From contig QHVI01000014.1 in NCBI GenBank assembly GCA_003223515.1, positions 62,001 to 126,000 on the forward strand: a DNA stretch of 64,000 nt, in the 5' to 3' direction. Within the stretch, counting starts at the first letter, position 1. Every line of letters begins with the position of its first letter. The stretch is from Candidatus Angelobacter sp. Gp1-AA117. Its GTDB lineage: Bacteria; Acidobacteriota; Terriglobia; Terriglobales; Acidobacteriaceae. Positions 12,601-24,200 of this stretch are shown in pieces. Below the pieces are notes generated by a model. It was not told where the DNA came from and did no database searches. It worked only from the letters and a program-made list of their open reading frames with translations. The translations under genes and the position numbers were made by a program.

Positions 12601-15600
12601 ACCATGCGCGTGGGCTCCTGCAGACCCTCCAGCGCTTCACGCCATACGACGCGCGAGACTTCCCGGTCCGTCAAGCGGAGCCATGCAAGATAATCACGAT
12701 AAGGTGTAACCCGCAGAAGCCCGCTGGTGTCTCCATTGCGCTCATATACAGTCAGCATTTCACGCATGAATACCGGTGAAGACCAGCCATCCATCAGGAT
12801 GTGGTGATAGGTAAGCGCAAACCTGTGCTGCTGGTGCCCCGTACGCACCAGCGTGAACCGGAACAGGGGCGGAAATGCCAGATTGAATCGCGACTTTTCA
12901 TCTTCATGCATCAACGCCGCGAGCTGTTGTTTCTGCTCCGCTTCACTGATGGCCGAAAGATCGATCCTGCGCCACGGAAGCGTAAATTCCGCTGGAATAA
13001 ACTGCGCGGGATGACTCACGCCCTCATGTTCAAAACCCGCGCGCAGATTGGCATGTCGCCGCAGCACTGTGCGAATCGCCGATTGCAGCGCCTCTTCATC
13101 CACATCGCCCTCCAGAGTCAGCACCAACTGGACGTTGTAGATATCAAGCGCGTTGGCCTCATATGTCGCATAGACGGAGTGGAACAGCAGTCCTTCCTGC
13201 ACGGTGGAGAGCGGCAAAATATCATCCAGTTTGCCGTGTTTGTTTTGCAGGCGATTGATCTCCATCTGGGAAAGCTGCACCAGCGGCACATCAGCAGGCG
13301 TAAGCCCGCGCGTTCCCCGCTGGTCTGCGCTGGCCACCAGCACTTCGAGCGCCTGGAACCACTCCCGTGCCAACTCCTGCACCGCATCTTGTTGCAGCAA
13401 CGCTGGAGCCCATGACCACGTGGCTTTCAACTCCGGACCGCTGGAGCGGTCAAGAGTAAGGGCATTCAGTTCGAGTCCATGCGCCAGGCCAAGATCAGGA
13501 TTGGCCCCTGCGCCCAGCACCACCGAAGCGCTCCAGTCGCTTTCCTCAGAAGTGGCAAAACGGCCAAGATAGTTGAAGAGAAGTTCCGGCTTTGGAAGAG
13601 CGGCCAGAGCGGGAGCAGTTTCCGGATTCAGATAGCGCAGCAGGCCATAACCCAATCCGTTGTCGGGCACAGCGCGCAGTTGCTCCCGGACAAGATTGAT
13701 CATCTGCGCAGGCGCATCGCCGCCGCGCCCTACCTCTTCCAGATTGACCGCATTCAATTCGAGGCGCACTGGAAACAGGGTGGTGAACCATCCCACGGTG
13801 CGCGATAGATCAACATCAGGAAAGATTTCTTCGCGGCCATGTTTTTCGAGATCAAGCAGCAGAACCTTGCCATGCTGCTGTCCACGGCGCTGCCGCCATT
13901 TGAGAACGGCGAGCGCCAGTGCCGCCACCAGCACCTCGTTGATTCTTGCCCCAAAAGCCGCAGGCACAGAGTTCAGCAGAGGCATGGTGATCCTGGCCGG
14001 AAGAGTCAAGGTGAGATGGCGGACGATAGCAACGGTATCGCGTTGCGGATCGAATGGCTTTTCAAAGAAGCTAGTTTCAGTACGCGCCAGAGTTGCTTTC
14101 CAGAATTCCAGTTCCGGAAACCGGTCAGGATTCCGCGCTTCAATGGCGAGCCGTTCAGCCCATTGCCGGAATGAAGTGCCGCAGGGCGCCAGCACCGGCG
14201 TCCGCGCAGCGGTGATCGCCTGCCATGCCGCTGCCAAGTCAGGCAGCAGAATTTGCCATGAGACAGCATCCACCGCCAGGTGGTGAATCATGAGCAGCAA
14301 TCGCCCTGCATGTTCTAGTCCATTGTCAAACCAGACTGCCTGCACTGCACTTCCGGTCTGGGGTGAGAGCCGCAGTTCTGCTGCGCGCGCCTCTTCCAGC
14401 ATCAGCGCATTCCGTGCCTCTTCATTCAAGCCTTCCACGCTGCAACGCCGGAAACAACCTTCTGCTCGCACCGACCCTGCTGGACCAATTTCTAATTTGC
14501 GGCCTGCATCTTCCAGCCACAGTCTCAGGCGCAGCGCATCATGATGATCAAGAACAGCCTGCAATGCAGCCGTCAGAGTAGCTTCATTCAGACCACCAGG
14601 AACCCGCAACAGCATTGACTGGCTGAACCTCTGAATAGAACCGCCTCGTTCCATGAGCCAGTGCATGATCGGAGTCAGCGGCAGGGCTCCTATACCTGTA
14701 TCGCGAGCCGTCAAAAGATGCTGGTTCAATGGCCGCGCCACCGCCGCCAGAGCCTCCATGGTCTGCTGCTGGAAAACATCGCGCGAGGTAATCACCAGCC
14801 CGGCGCGTCGCATGCGGCTCACTAACTGGATGGAGAGGATGCTGTCTCCCCCCAGGTTGAAAAAGTTGTCGCCCAGACCTATCTCAGGAATGCCCAGAAT
14901 CTCGATCAACAGCGCACCCAGAATCTTTTCTTCGTGTGTGCGTGGCGGCCTCCGCACCGGGGCGGCGCTGAAGTCGGGCGCGGGCAGCGCTTTGCGGTCC
15001 AGCTTTCCGCTGGAAGTTATAGGAAGAGCATCCAGCACCATCAATGCCGGGGGCACCATGTAATCAGGAAGGCTTTGCGCCAGCCGGTCGCGCAATGCTG
15101 CCGTATTGAGCTTTGTCTCGGGACTCGCCACCACGTATCCCGCCAGCCGCCTGTCTCCCGGACGGTCTTCGCGAACCACCACCACAGCAAGCGCCACGCC
15201 CTCACACCGTCTGAGCGCGGCTTCAATCTCTCCCAGTTCCACGCGATATCCGCGCAGCTTGATCTGCTGGTCCGTGCGTCCAAAGAATTCCAGCGTCCCA
15301 TCGGGCAGATAGCGCACAGTATCGCCGGTGCGATACATCCGTTCTCCGGCCGCGCTGCTGAATGGATTTGGCAGAAACCGCTCGGCGGTGAGGTCACTAC
15401 GATTCAGGTAACCACGCGCCAGCCCTTCACCCGCGAGATAAAGCTCACCTATGGCTCCCAGGGGCGCCGGCTTCATCCATTCATTCAGGATGTAGACCTG
15501 AGTGTTGGCGAGAGGACGCCCGATCGGCACGCTCCACCTCGTCGCATCGCGCTCCAGGAATGCCCACGTTGAATAGGTGGTGTCCTCAGTTGGCCCATAA

Positions 15601-17996
15601 AGGTTGAACACTCTGCGCACTTGAGTGCTTTCATAGAGGTCACGGACCAAATCTGCAGGTAAAGCCTCTCCTGCCAGGTTCACCACGTGCACCGAATCAG
15701 GCACGCTTCGGGTGCGCACCAACTCTCTCATGCTCGATGGAACGGTATTGATGAGCTTGACCTGGTCCCGGTTGGGCATTTCTCCTAAAGCTAAAGCGTT
15801 CTCGGCCACCAGCACCGCGCCGCCGCAACTTAGAGGCACGAAAATTTCAAAGATGGAGAGATCGAAACAGATCGAAGTTGAGGCGAGCACCCCGGCTAGT
15901 TCTTCCTGTGAGAATACGTCCTGCGCCCAATTCACCAATATTGCCGGGCTCCGATGGCGAATCATCGCGCCTTTGGGTTTGCCGGTAGAGCCTGAGGTGT
16001 AAATCACGTAAGCCAGATTGTCTGCCGTGACCTGTGAATATGGATTCTCCGTGCTCTCCCGGGCAATTTCATTCCACTGGCTGTCTATCTTTACAACTCT
16101 GCCGGTGAAAGACGGCAGTTGCTCCAGTAAATGCTCCTGCGCCAGCAGCACCTGTGCCTCGGAATCGTTCAGCATCAGCGCAACCCGCTCGGCAGGATAA
16201 TTGGGATCCAGAGGAACATAAGCTCCTCCAGCTTTCAGCACTGCCATCACGGCAACCACCATATCCAGGCCACGCGTAATGCAGATCGCTACCCGCACTT
16301 CGGGACCGATGCCCAGCTTGGTCAAATGATGGGCCAACTGGTTCGAGCGCTGGTTGAGTTCCTGATAACTCAATGACTGCTGGCCATAAATGATGGCCAG
16401 CGCTTCAGGGCTGCGCTGCGCCTGCAACTCAAAAAACTCGTGCAGGCAGTTGCCGGGAATCGCCGCGCCGGTCTGGTTCCACTGCACCAGAAGCTGTCGG
16501 CGCTCCTCTGTAGTGAGCAGGTTTAAATCAGAAAGATGCCTGTTCGGGTCAGCCACCACTTCTCTGAGCACCAGATCAAAGCGGTCCATCATGCGCTCGA
16601 TGCTGGAATGGAAGAACAGCTCCGGGATGTAATCGAAAAACACCGCCGCCAGAGTATCGATGTCATTGACGGCAAAATTCAGGTCCAGCCATGCCGAGCG
16701 GTAGTGGGCCTTCAACCGCTCCACTTTCAGGGGCACCCCTTGCAGATCAATCGCTCCAGAGTCATTTGCAAATGCGAATGAAGTTTCTACCAGCGGTGCG
16801 CGGCTGGGATCGCGGGCAATGTGCAGCTTGTTCAGTATGGTCTCAAACGGCACATCGGCATTGGCCATGGCCTCCAGCATGGTTGACCGGGTGCGCCGCA
16901 GCAGTTCGCTGAAAGACGGATTGCCGGAGAGATCGAGGCGTACCACAACCGTATTCAGGAAATAGCCGACCAGAAGCTGCGTTTCCTGGTGTTTTCTGTT
17001 GCTGATGGGGACGGCAATAGCAATATCGCTTTTTCCCGTCTGCTGCCAGAGAAGCACGGCATAAGCGGCGATAAATGCCGTGAACCGCGTCACATTGGCG
17101 GCGAAGCTAAGCTGCTTGAACGGTTCCCATACCGGATCAGGAATAAACCGGTAGACGCGCTCGCCCCTGAAGCTGCGAAACTGAGGACGTGGGAGGTCGG
17201 TCGGAAGATCCAGCAGCGCGACGTCGGCAAGCTGCTTCATCCAGTATTCCGTCTGCCGCTCAGAAGCGCCGGAGTTCATCCATTCATGCAGCCATAAGGC
17301 GAAGTCGCCATATTGGACCGGCGGCTCCGGCAAGGGCGAGGGCAATCCGCGCGAGAATGCCGCATAGATTGCGAAGATCTCTTTTTCCAGAAGACTGTAA
17401 GAGACAAAATCGGTGACCAGGTGATGAACAATAATGATGATTGCGTGCTCATCTTCGCTGGCGCGATACACCTTGCTCCGCAGCAGCGGCCCTTGAAGAA
17501 GATCAAACGGACGTGAAATCTCCGCATTCACCAGCGCCAGGATGTGTTCCTGTCGTTTCTCTTCCGGAACCTCCGAAATATCTTCCAGTTCCAGCGGAAG
17601 GCGCAGTTCAGGAAGGACTTCGGCTTGCGGTCGGCCTTCAACCTCCGGAAAATACGTGCGCAGGTTCTCATTGCGGCGGACCAGTTCATCCAGCGCCCTT
17701 TGCATGGCCGCGATATCTAAATGTCCGCGCAGCAGGAATGCATGAGAGTGATTGAAATAATAGGTTCCCGGATCAACCTGCTGCACCAGCCACATATGTT
17801 CCTGCTCGGGAGTGATCGGGTATTCAAGCCCGGGCCGTCTCCGCAAGCCAGGCTCCGCCTGTACCGCGGTTGCTCCGCTCTTCATCCGTTGCGCCAGCTT
17901 TTCCCGCTGGGCCGGAGTGAGCTTTGCGATTCGCGCCTTCAGCGCCTCGCTCAACAACTCCGTTTTGTTCTGGACATCGCTGCTCATGTAATCCAA
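3687..17996 (-). CDS. ORF-E: four-module nonribosomal peptide synthetase, C-A(Ala)-PCP-E / C-A(beta-Ala-like)-PCP / C-A(Gly)-PCP / C-A(beta-Ala-like)-PCP
   Basis: 4769 aa intact ORF. Four [15 protein letters not shown]3 cores; carrier motifs [41 protein letters not shown] domain ([36 protein letters not shown]) after module 1, followed by a DCL-like C domain ([15 protein letters not shown]). Codes read by hand: DLFNNALTY (Ala), IDPIISFSD, DILQFGLIW (Gly), LDAVVSFAD. Confidence 0.96.
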   Translation of the reverse strand: MDYMSSDVQNKTELLSEALKARIAKLTPAQREKLAQRMKSGATAVQAEPGLRRRPGLEYPITPEQEHMWLVQQVDPGTYYFNHSHAFLLRGHLDIAAMQRALDELVRRNENLRTYFPEVEGRPQAEVLPELRLPLELEDISEVPEEKRQEHILALVNAEISRPFDLLQGPLLRSKVYRASEDEHAIIIIVHHLVTDFVSYSLLEKEIFAIYAAFSRGLPSPLPEPPVQYGDFALWLHEWMNSGASERQTEYWMKQLADVALLDLPTDLPRPQFRSFRGERVYRFIPDPVWEPFKQLSFAANVTRFTAFIAAYAVLLWQQTGKSDIAIAVPISNRKHQETQLLVGYFLNTVVVRLDLSGNPSFSELLRRTRSTMLEAMANADVPFETILNKLHIARDPSRAPLVETSFAFANDSGAIDLQGVPLKVERLKAHYRSAWLDLNFAVNDIDTLAAVFFDYIPELFFHSSIERMMDRFDLVLREVVADPNRHLSDLNLLTTEERRQLLVQWNQTGAAIPGNCLHEFFELQAQRSPEALAIIYGQQSLSYQELNQRSNQLAHHLTKLGIGPEVRVAICITRGLDMVVAVMAVLKAGGAYVPLDPNYPAERVALMLNDSEAQVLLAQEHLLEQLPSFTGRVVKIDSQWNEIARESTENPYSQVTADNLAYVIYTSGSTGKPKGAMIRHRSPAILVNWAQDVFSQEELAGVLASTSICFDLSIFEIFVPLSCGGAVLVAENALALGEMPNRDQVKLINTVPSSMRELVRTRSVPDSVHVVNLAGEALPADLVRDLYESTQVRRVFNLYGPTEDTTYSTWAFLERDATRWSVPIGRPLANTQVYILNEWMKPAPLGAIGELYLAGEGLARGYLNRSDLTAERFLPNPFSSAAGERMYRTGDTVRYLPDGTLEFFGRTDQQIKLRGYRVELGEIEAALRRCEGVALAVVVVREDRPGDRRLAGYVVASPETKLNTAALRDRLAQSLPDYMVPPALMVLDALPITSSGKLDRKALPAPDFSAAPVRRPPRTHEEKILGALLIEILGIPEIGLGDNFFNLGGDSILSIQLVSRMRRAGLVITSRDVFQQQTMEALAAVARPLNQHLLTARDTGIGALPLTPIMHWLMERGGSIQRFSQSMLLRVPGGLNEATLTAALQAVLDHHDALRLRLWLEDAGRKLEIGPAGSVRAEGCFRRCSVEGLNEEARNALMLEEARAAELRLSPQTGSAVQAVWFDNGLEHAGRLLLMIHHLAVDAVSWQILLPDLAAAWQAITAARTPVLAPCGTSFRQWAERLAIEARNPDRFPELEFWKATLARTETSFFEKPFDPQRDTVAIVRHLTLTLPARITMPLLNSVPAAFGARINEVLVAALALAVLKWRQRRGQQHGKVLLLDLEKHGREEIFPDVDLSRTVGWFTTLFPVRLELNAVNLEEVGRGGDAPAQMINLVREQLRAVPDNGLGYGLLRYLNPETAPALAALPKPELLFNYLGRFATSEESDWSASVVLGAGANPDLGLAHGLELNALTLDRSSGPELKATWSWAPALLQQDAVQELAREWFQALEVLVASADQRGTRGLTPADVPLVQLSQMEINRLQNKHGKLDDILPLSTVQEGLLFHSVYATYEANALDIYNVQLVLTLEGDVDEEALQSAIRTVLRRHANLRAGFEHEGVSHPAQFIPAEFTLPWRRIDLSAISEAEQKQQLAALMHEDEKSRFNLAFPPLFRFTLVRTGHQQHRFALTYHHILMDGWSSPVFMREMLTVYERNGDTSGLLRVTPYRDYLAWLRLTDREVSRVVWREALEGLQEPTRMVAAVPGHAKDIPQEVRFDLADDLSHALISLVRKHNLTLNTLVQGTWAILLGRLTNQEDVVFGGTVSGRPPEIPGIETMVGLFINTVPIRVQLRPGDVLLDVLTRLQDQQSRLRAHEYLSLAEIQRVAGLGELFDTLVVFENYPLDRREFAQPIARMRISHAEGCDFTHYPLTLKIHHVKNVHIFFEYRIDLLDGATVQTLGKRLIRLLEQAAADARTPLHRFEILDHGERQTLLEDFNRKDYSTHEGMLPQLFEQPVERTPNAVALVCGEESVTYAGLNARANALARMLIGLSVGPESVVGICMDRSIPMVVAMLAVVKAGGAYLPLDPEYPQARIGYMVEDAAPRVVLSSRRLRERLPQQIRVIALDESETQATLEKQPSHNLTDAERVASLRPLHPAYVIYTSGSTGKPKGVMGTHQALIDRLHWGWRALPFAPGEVCCQKTSICFIDSVPEIFGPLLRGHLLVIFPEDLAKDSTRLVNALERYKVGRIILVPFLLRHIIHTEPELSRLLAGVHTVINSGEALPSDLAVLFAKAMPHARLVNFYGSSEVASDASWAEIDTQKVSEPMPVGKPVDYAQVYILDRNLALTPMGAVGEVYVAGAGLARGYFKRPALTAERFVANPFGAPGSRMYRIGDLGRWRNDGTLEYMGRADQQVKIRGQRVEVGEIEAALKEIAGVKQAVVAAHELGAGGRQLVAYLVPADEALPSPSDLRCKMAERVPEYMVPSIFVSLQELPLTPNGKVNRRALPAPDHQGEAYLSAQTPEEEVLCNIFAEVLSVGRVGRNDNFFVLGGHSLIVMSVISRVREMLKVELDVRALFEAPTPAQLAARLRRSGQARAPLTRMVRPERVPLSYAQERLWFLYRLEGPSATYNISMALRFQGELNVAAMEAAWADVIERHESLRTIFPEQDGTPFQKILTAEEAPSLLPVEEVAESELKQRVARAAALAIDLTREVPLRVWLFRLSAQDHVLLMVLHHIAGDGWSLGPLARDLSQAYLARSRDAAPRFTGLPVQYADYSLWQREVLGEPGEPESLQGKQLSFWRVVLAGLPEEISLPADRSRPAMPSYRGGVVPVTMEAALHRHLLELARAHGASLFMVLQAGLAALLARMGAGEDIPIGTAVAGRGERSVEEMVGLFVNTLVLRTNVAGDPTFAELVKRARSFDLEAYGNQDLPFERLVEDLQPVRSLARQPLFQVMLVLQNAPAPELSLPGLHIKLEPLEGSVAKFDLTLTLLEQVDAQGEVRGLLGGLEYNADIFERSTAETIATRLVRLLQHAVSMPEAPLHQLGILDAAERRWLLEGVQPALQPVPKELLPELFERQAEISAGRAAVIFDGESLTYSELNRCANRLAHYLIQTGVAPGSLVGLYMERSPEMVAALLAVLKAGGAYLPIDIEHPAARIADMLSDAKPVIVLSTAALAGQVAGISTVALDGSEFQQKLQRYSTENPKLSLAASHPAYVIYTSGSTGKPKGVMVEHGALQAFLHAMNGHGIFVPGNRHVAITTIGFDISILELFLPLCHGATVVLAANADVRDAGRLAALIRSSNASSMQATPTHWDLLLQADASCVTALRVFCGGEALSRELAARLLKAGAREIYNLYGPTEATIWASSHAVRESDIAQDAGTIVSIGTPLVNYRMLVLDASLEPVPAGVAGELYIGGPALARGYWQRPELTAERFVADPHGNAAGARVYRTGDLVRRHPDGSLEFLGRVDQQVKIKGFRIELGEIEAALKDGKGVRNAVVIARNGQLVAYVLPDGATPDVGALRQVLQERLPLYMVPAAFVFLSELPLLPSGKLDRKRLPSPKPLAEGYRAPRTPQEEILCEIFAQVLGLERLGVDDSFFALGGHSLMATRLISRISATLGVDVHLRTLFETPTVAGLAPRLSPSKRTRVPLVRYPRPERLPLSYAQQRLWFIDQLEESSSAYNISEVWRLRGRLNREAMECAVNAIVQRHESLRTCFAAGDDGPVQIIAPTLPVSLPLEDLSGLNDAEKRSAALAAANHEREHPFDLSQGPMLRMKLLKLGEEDHILLRTAHHIVFDGWSQGVFNREFSALYEAFRQGQENPLPPLPVQYADFTLWQREWLNKETLEQELDYWKQHLEGAPQFLELPQDRPRPPSQTFSGDMCAFSVPAAQLATLKELAHSRQATLYMVLWSAFTVLLERYTGQPDVVVGSPIANRQEAQLEQLIGIFINSLVMRVRLRDDQTFNELLSAVRSTALDAYLHQDLPFEYLVDALSPRRNLNVPPIYQVMFALQNAPGGQQQLKDVKIEPLGGEGLRVRFDLEVHASENEGKIDFFWVYNRDLFDRWRIEQMVRHYARLLELVAASPETQIAKLPMLSDMEWAQLLEEWNQTHGEFPQDKCLHELFEAQAQQTPGNRALVDGERRISYAELNSRANALAHHLISLGVGLESVVGICLRRSAEMVISVLAVLKAGAAYLPMDPEYPQERLAYMLEDSGAKVVLSTPGPGSNLLSGVELLALDSPEMIALMDRGSMQNPGNIERRALLLPQHPAYVIYTSGSTGKPKGVIGTHMAMLNRLAWMWRTFPYAEHEVLCQKTSLSFLDSAAEIFGPLSKGLPLVLISSDDVKDMSRLVAALEAHKISRLVLVPSLLRQIGTSDLELSTRLSHLKMVVTSGEALSADLADQSVKAMPQARLLNFYGSSELAADSTWSDVSAKLPGEPVQIGRPIANTQVYILNRMLEPVPTGAAGELYIAGAGLGRGYLNRPAITAERFVASPFGTAGVRMYRTGDLARWSANGLLEYMGRADQQVKVRGYRMELGEVESALRDCRNISQAVVAVRQQGDSGGQLVGYVVAADGSTPDLTSVRRELSMRLPEHMVPNIFVVLESLPLLPSGKIDRKRLPDPKPVARVRREPQTEQEKLLCELFAEVLGVKQIGLDDNFFVMGGHSLMATSLVSRIWSRMQIRIPVRVIFEAPTVVQLAAHSAFEKPLTAPAAKYANPSAIQRK

Positions 17997-17997
17997 T

Positions 17998-18116
17998 ACA
18001 TATCAACTACTTTTGTTACTTTTGTTACTTTTGCGTCCTCTGCGTCCTCTGCGGTTAAAGGTTTTGGTTCTGGCTTCGCGACGCTGCGGTAAAGGGTTTT
18101 GGTTGTGGCGCTATCC
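17998..18116. repeat. Short interspersed intergenic repeat (GCAGAGGACGCAGAGGACGCAAAAGTAAC type)
   Basis: Plus strand ACTTTTGTTACTTTTGTTACTTTTGCGTCCTCTGCGTCCTCTGCGGTTAAAGGTTTTGG; contains tandem TTTTGTTAC and GCGTCCTCT units; a related GCGTCCTTTGCGGTTAA occurs at 55233-55252. Confidence 0.55.
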
Positions 18117-18119
18117 TCT

Positions 18120-21100
18120 TCATGAAATCCCGGTCTCGTTCATGCCTTCAATCATGGTGACCAGTGCATCCTCGATGACCAGCGCCAACTCGGCTGGGGT
18201 GGATGCTGTCATCAGCGCCTGTATTGGAAATTCGATCTGGAACGCCGCGCGCAACTCCGCTGCTACGCGGATTGCCAGCAAAGAGTTACCACCCAGGCGC
18301 AGAAAATTATCGTGAATGCCAATGGGACTGGTGCCCAACAGGGTTTCCCAGATGCTTACAATCTTTTGTTCCATCTCATTGGTAGGCGCAGCATACGCTA
18401 CACCCATATCAGGGCGAGAATACAGGCTGGTTTCATCCACTGCTCCAGCCGCCCCAACCTCTGCGGCTGCACTCACGGCCAGTGCACGAACAACTTCTTC
18501 CTCTTCCTCTTCCTGCGCCTGTTGCTGCATGACTGGCATGCGTGTCTCCAGCCAGTACCTTTTTCGTTCAAACGGATACGTGGGCAGTGGCACGCGGCCT
18601 CGCCGTTCCTGCGCATGAACGGCAACCCAATCCGGCTCCATGCCGCTCATCCATAACTGCCCCAGGCTCTGCAAGATGAATGGGCGATCAGGCTTGTGAT
18701 CCGGCTCATGCGGCAATGACGGCACGATGAGGCGCTCACGGGCGTCCATGCCGCCCAGATACTGCTCCGCAAGTGAACTCAGCATCTGCCCCGGCCCCAC
18801 TTCAAGCAATACCGGAAGAGATCTGGAGCAGAGTTCGCGCAGGCCTTCAGCAAAGCGTACCGGCTGGCACAGATGCTGTGCCCAATAAGCAGGATCCGTG
18901 GCCTGCTCTGGTATCATCCACGTGCCGGTCACATTGGAGATATAAGGTATCTGTGGAGGCTGAAGCTGCATCGAGCGTGCCTGCTCCGTAAGCGCCGCAG
19001 CTACAGGCTCCATCAACGGCGAGTGGAATGCGTGCGCTGTCTTCAGGCGACGGCAGGCGACTTCGCCTTTTTCGACGATGCTGCGCTCCAGTGCCGCAAT
19101 CGCCTCTGCGGGACCGGCAACTACACAGAGTGATGGACCATTGCTTCCTGCTATCGTGATCTCTGCCGGCAACAAAACGCGTGCAGCCTCTTCACCGGCA
19201 GCGATGGCCAGCATGCCGCCCGCAGGCAGTGCTTCAATCCTTCGCGCACGACCAGCCAGCAGGCGCAAACTGTCTTCAATGGAAATCACACCTGCCAGCG
19301 TCGCCGCTACATATTCGCCGATGCTGTAGCCCATCATGGATTCCGGCACAATGCCCCAGCTCATCCACAACCTGGCCAGCGCATACTCCACCACAAATAA
19401 TGCCGGTTGCGCCCAAACCGTGCGCTGCAGTGGGTTTTCCCCGGAACCGTTTTCACGGGCAGACAACACCATCTTGCGGAAATCCAGCCGCTGGTTCGCT
19501 GCTGCACCGTCCTGCTCTCTCACCGGCTTGATCGGATACATCACCCTGCGCAGATCGAAATCCAGAAGCGGGCGGAGGACTTCACAGCAGAAATCCACCT
19601 GTTTCCTGAACTCCGGCTCGTTCTCGTACAGCCCGCGCCCCATATCCACATAGTGATTGCCCAGTCCCGGCAGCAGGAATGAAACTGCGCGGGGGCTGAA
19701 AGAAGACGAGGCCGGTCTGCTGACCAATGGTTCACGCGACTGAAGCAGCTCTACTGCGTGGCGGGCATCGCGGCAGACAACCGCGCGGCGATGCTCGAAG
19801 GCCTTGCGCCCTGATTGCAGAGTAAAGGCAACGTCGGCAAAATTCTGTTCAGGATTGTCGCGCACATGCTGCGCCAATCGTTCAGTCGCTTTCTCCAATG
19901 CTGCTGGAGTGCGCGCAGAAAGCGCCAGCAACTGCCAGGGTTTGGCCGGATCATGAGCGACCGCCGCAGGCGCCTGCTCCACAATCAAGTGTACGTTGGT
20001 TCCACCCACGCCGAAGGAGCTCACCCCGGCGCGGCGCGGCCGGTTGCGCAACGGCCACGGAGAAAGCACATTGTTCACACGAAAAGGTCCGCGCTCGAAA
20101 GGAATTTGGGGATTGGGAACATCGAAGTGCAGAGATGGCGGTATCTGGCCATGTTGTATGGCCAGCACTGTCTTGAGCAATCCTGCGATCCCGGCTGCCG
20201 GCCCCAGGTGGCCGATGTTCGATTTCACTGATCCAATAGCAATACTGCTGCGCTCCAAGCCGCTTTGCGCATATACCTGGTTCAGAGCAGAAACCTCGAT
20301 CGGATCTCCTACTTTGGTGCCGCTGCCATGCGCTTCGATGTAGGCAATGCTCTGCTTTTCCACCTCGGCAACAGCCAGCGCCATCGAGATTGCTTCAGCC
20401 TGTCCTTGGACCGCCGGGGCCGTGTACCCGACTTTGCGGCGGCCATCATTATTCACTGCCGATCCTCTGATCACAGCCTGGATCGTGTCTCCGCCTTTGA
20501 GCGCATCTTCCAGCCTCTTGAGCACAACCACACCCACACCTTCGCCTGCCATGGAGCCATTCGAACGGGCGTCAAAGCTGCGGCAGTGTCCATCAGAAGA
20601 AAAAATGCTGCCCTGCTCGTAAAAATATCCGGAGCGCTGCGGCACACTGATCGACACGCCGCCCGCCAGCGCCATATCGCATTCAAACGTAATCAAGGCG
20701 CGGGAGGCGAGATGCACGGCTGCCAGCGCCGTAGAGCAGGCGGTCTGGATATTGAAACTCGGTCCGTGCAGGTTCAGTTTGTACGAAACCCAGGTGGAGA
20801 GATAGTCCTTGTCGGAACCAAGAAGCGCGCGAAAAGAATCGAAATTTTTCGCGCCTGCGCTCGCAGCCAATACGCTCAGCATGTAAGAACTGAATGACAT
20901 GCCTGCATAAACGCCGATAAGCCCGGAGAAGTTATCCGGATTGTAAGCGGCGTTTTCCAGCGCCTCCCATGCGCACTCCATGAACACTCGAATTTGCGGA
21001 TCGGTGAGTTCGGCTTCTCGCGGTGAAAAGTCAAAGAAAGAAGCGTCAAACAGGTCGGCGCCTTCAAGAACGGCTTTGGCCTTCACGTAATTCGGGTTGC

Positions 21101-21269
21101 GCCGCACCGCCTCAGGAATTCCCGCAGCCTGCAACTCCGCATCTGAAAAGAACGACACTGCCTCCACGCCTTCCTGGAGGTTGCGCCAGAACTGATTCAG
21201 ATCGGGCGCCTGCGGAAAACGTCCCGTCATTCCGACAATGGCAATTCCGTCTACGAGTTCTTTGCTCAT
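18120..21269 (-). CDS. Type I polyketide synthase module, KS-AT-ACP (no KR/DH/ER)
   Basis: 1049 aa. KS: DGIAIVGMTGRFPQAPDLNQFW, FNIQTACSTALAAVHLA, EAHGSGTKVGDPIE, GSVKSNIGHLGPAAG. AT: GYSIGEYVAATLAGV and HAFHS (malonyl-type). ACP: NFLRLGGNSLLAIRVAAEL. Start overlaps the ORF-D stop (ATGA). Confidence 0.95.
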   Translation of the reverse strand: MSKELVDGIAIVGMTGRFPQAPDLNQFWRNLQEGVEAVSFFSDAELQAAGIPEAVRRNPNYVKAKAVLEGADLFDASFFDFSPREAELTDPQIRVFMECAWEALENAAYNPDNFSGLIGVYAGMSFSSYMLSVLAASAGAKNFDSFRALLGSDKDYLSTWVSYKLNLHGPSFNIQTACSTALAAVHLASRALITFECDMALAGGVSISVPQRSGYFYEQGSIFSSDGHCRSFDARSNGSMAGEGVGVVVLKRLEDALKGGDTIQAVIRGSAVNNDGRRKVGYTAPAVQGQAEAISMALAVAEVEKQSIAYIEAHGSGTKVGDPIEVSALNQVYAQSGLERSSIAIGSVKSNIGHLGPAAGIAGLLKTVLAIQHGQIPPSLHFDVPNPQIPFERGPFRVNNVLSPWPLRNRPRRAGVSSFGVGGTNVHLIVEQAPAAVAHDPAKPWQLLALSARTPAALEKATERLAQHVRDNPEQNFADVAFTLQSGRKAFEHRRAVVCRDARHAVELLQSREPLVSRPASSSFSPRAVSFLLPGLGNHYVDMGRGLYENEPEFRKQVDFCCEVLRPLLDFDLRRVMYPIKPVREQDGAAANQRLDFRKMVLSARENGSGENPLQRTVWAQPALFVVEYALARLWMSWGIVPESMMGYSIGEYVAATLAGVISIEDSLRLLAGRARRIEALPAGGMLAIAAGEEAARVLLPAEITIAGSNGPSLCVVAGPAEAIAALERSIVEKGEVACRRLKTAHAFHSPLMEPVAAALTEQARSMQLQPPQIPYISNVTGTWMIPEQATDPAYWAQHLCQPVRFAEGLRELCSRSLPVLLEVGPGQMLSSLAEQYLGGMDARERLIVPSLPHEPDHKPDRPFILQSLGQLWMSGMEPDWVAVHAQERRGRVPLPTYPFERKRYWLETRMPVMQQQAQEEEEEEVVRALAVSAAAEVGAAGAVDETSLYSRPDMGVAYAAPTNEMEQKIVSIWETLLGTSPIGIHDNFLRLGGNSLLAIRVAAELRAAFQIEFPIQALMTASTPAELALVIEDALVTMIEGMNETGIS

Positions 21270-24200
21270 ATGCCGCGCGCCCTTCTTAACTTTTCAACGG
21301 CTTGCTTCTGTTGTGCTGCGCGTTGTGTTTCTCCGCGCGACTCTTCCGCGGAAAGGTGCTGGCCTTCCAGAAAACGTGCAAGCGAAGCTATGGTTGGAAA
21401 CTGGAATAAATATACCAGTTCAATCTCCTCTCCCAATGCGGTATATAACTTGGCCTGCAAAAGCTTGGCCAGGATGGAATGCCCGCCGATATCAAAAAAG
21501 TTGTCGTGTACACTGACATTTTCTATCTCCAGCACTTCCTTCCATGCTTGAGCAATGGTCTGCTCCAGCTTGGTGTGTGGAGGTTCGTGCTTGCGCTTTT
21601 CTGTCTGCGCATCCGGGGCAGGTAAAGCTTTTCTGTCCAGCTTGCCATTTGCTGTCTGTGGGAATGCTGCCAGCAGTACCATAGCTGTGGGCACCATGAA
21701 GTCCGGCAATGTTTGCTGCAGGTAATGGCGCACAGTATTTACATCAACTGTCTGGCCGGATGCAGGAACAATGTAGGCCACCAGGCGCTTGTCTCCCGGC
21801 CGGTCCTCGCGCACCATCACCGCAGCTTCACTTACTCCCGGATACTGCGCCAGAGCATTCTCAATTTCACCCAGTTCTATGCGGAAGCCCCGCAGCTTCA
21901 CCTGATGATCGGCGCGCCCCAGAAACTCCAACTTTCCATCACGCAAGTGGCGCACCAGGTCCCCCGTACGGTACATGCGTTCTCCCGCCGGTGTGCTGAA
22001 TGGGTTGGGAAGGAACCGCTCCGCCGTAAGTTCAGGACGGTTCAAATACCCGCGGGCCAGGCCGCCGCCCGCAAGATGCAGCTCGCCAACCACGCCCACC
22101 GGGACTGGCTTCATCCATTCATCCAGCACGTAGGCCTGGGTATTGGCGACTAGACTGCCGATAGGGACCATGTGTCTCGTCGTGTCCTGTCGCAGCAACG
22201 CGAATGTTGAGTAGGTCGTGTCTTCCGAAGGCCCATAAAGGTTGAACACTTTTTGCGCTCGTGTTGTCTCATAAATCTGGTGCACCAGTTCTGCGGGCAG
22301 GACCTCCCCGGCCAGGTTAATGGTTCGTACTGATGGCGGTACCGAATGCGTTCGCACCAGTTCTCTCATGGCCGAAGGAACTGTATTAATCAACGTGATC
22401 TGGGCTGCTCCTGTCTTCTCTCCCAGGTGCAGGACGTTATCCACAAAACAGACAGAACCGCCACAGCTAAGCGGTACAAAAATCTCGAAAATGGAGAGAT
22501 CAAAACAGATAGACGTAGATGCAAGCACACAGCCTAGATCTTCCGGCAAGAAAACTTGCGTTGCCCACTCCATCAGGATTGCGGCGCTGCTATGGCGAAT
22601 TGCAACGCCCTTCGGCGTCCCCGTGGAACCCGAAGTATAGATCACGTACGCAGGATTCTCAGGCATCACTGATGTGCGCAGATTCTCAGGATGCTCGCGG
22701 CTGATCTCTTCTGCGCTGTCCAGGAGCACCATCCTGCCTTGATAGAAGGCCAGCTTGGGCTCCAACGTCTTTTGCGTTACCAGCAACGGCGCTGCTGAAT
22801 CCTTCAGCATGAACTCCACGCGTTCTGCTGGATAACCAGGATCAAGCGCCACGTATGCCGCCCCGCTCTTCAGAATGCCGAGCAGGCCCACAAGCATGTC
22901 CAGATTGCGCGTTATGCAGATTCCTACCCGTAGTTCCGGACCGGCTCCCAGCTTTTGCAGATAATGAGCTAACTGGTTGGCCTGCTCATTCAAGGCTCGA
23001 TAAGAGATTGTCTCCTTTCCGCAGATTGCAGCCATTGCATCCGGGGTCTTTTCCACCTGGCGTTCAAAAGACGCGTGCAGCGTTCCTTGCGTAATCTCAA
23101 GCTCCGTCTGGTTCCACTCCAACAGGAGTTGCCGCCGCTCTTCATCGTTGAGGAAATCGATTTGCCATAGAGGACATCCGCCCTGTTCGCTGACCAGTTG
23201 CAGCAACCGTTCATAATGGCCGGCCATCTGCTCAATTCGCCAGGGCTCAAACAGATCGGAGTTATAGACCCAGTGAAACTCCAACCCTTCGCCGGATTCC
23301 CGCGCATGCAACTCCACATCCAGGCGGACTCGCATCTCTTTTGACTCAATCGGTTCTATCTCAAGTCCTTTGATCCGTTGCGCCGTCATGGGTGCGTTTT
23401 GCAGTGCAAACATCACCTGAAAAATGGGCGGGGTATTCAAACTGCGCCGTGTCGCCAGCTCTTCTACCAGCCGTTCAAATGGGAGGTCCTGATGCTGGTA
23501 GGCCGCCAGCGCCACCTCTCTCACTCGCGCCAGCAGTTGCGGGAACGTTTGTTCTTCTTCGACAGGAACACGCATGACCAGCGAGTTCACGAAGAATCCG
23601 ATCAGCTTCTCCAGTTGCGCCTCCTGCCGGTTGGCAATCGGCGAGCCTATGACAATATCTTTCTGCCCGCTATACCGTTCCAGCAGCACCGCCAGCGCTG
23701 AAAGCAGCGCCATATATAAGGTTGCATTGCCGGAGTGCGCCAGCCGCTTCAAAGCTGTTGCCTGCGTACTCGTTAACGCGTGGCTGTGAACCCCGGCCGC
23801 AAATGTCTGCCGTGCCTGCCTCGGACGATCCTGAGGCAGCACAAGCTGTTCAGGAATGCCGGCCAGTTGCCGCTTCCAGTACTCCAGTTCACGCGCCATC
23901 TCTGCCTGATCGAGCCATGCTCTCTGCCATAGGGCAAAGTCCGGATACTGCACCGGCAAAGGCTCAAGCAGCTTCTGCCCATTCTGCGCGCCCGGCTGAA
24001 ATGCTTCATAGAACGCGATGAATTCCTGGTTGAAAATACCCAGCGACCAGCCATCGGCAATGATGTGATGGAATGTGAGCAGCAGGACGTGCTCTTCTTC
24101 GCCCAGCTTCAGCAGTTTCACCCGCAGCAGCGGCCCTTGGGCAAGATCAAACGCTTCTTCCCTCTCGCGCCGCAATGCCGCTTCAATCCTCTGCTGGCGA

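Noticed and set aside
3687-17996. Direct DNA repeats suggesting a tandem repeat locus or CRISPR
   Set aside because: Repeats have roughly module-sized spacing (about 3 kb) and correspond to homologous A/C/PCP domains, not to short spacer-repeat units.
18120-21269. Trans-AT PKS
   Set aside because: A complete integrated AT with GYSIGE and HAFH motifs is present.
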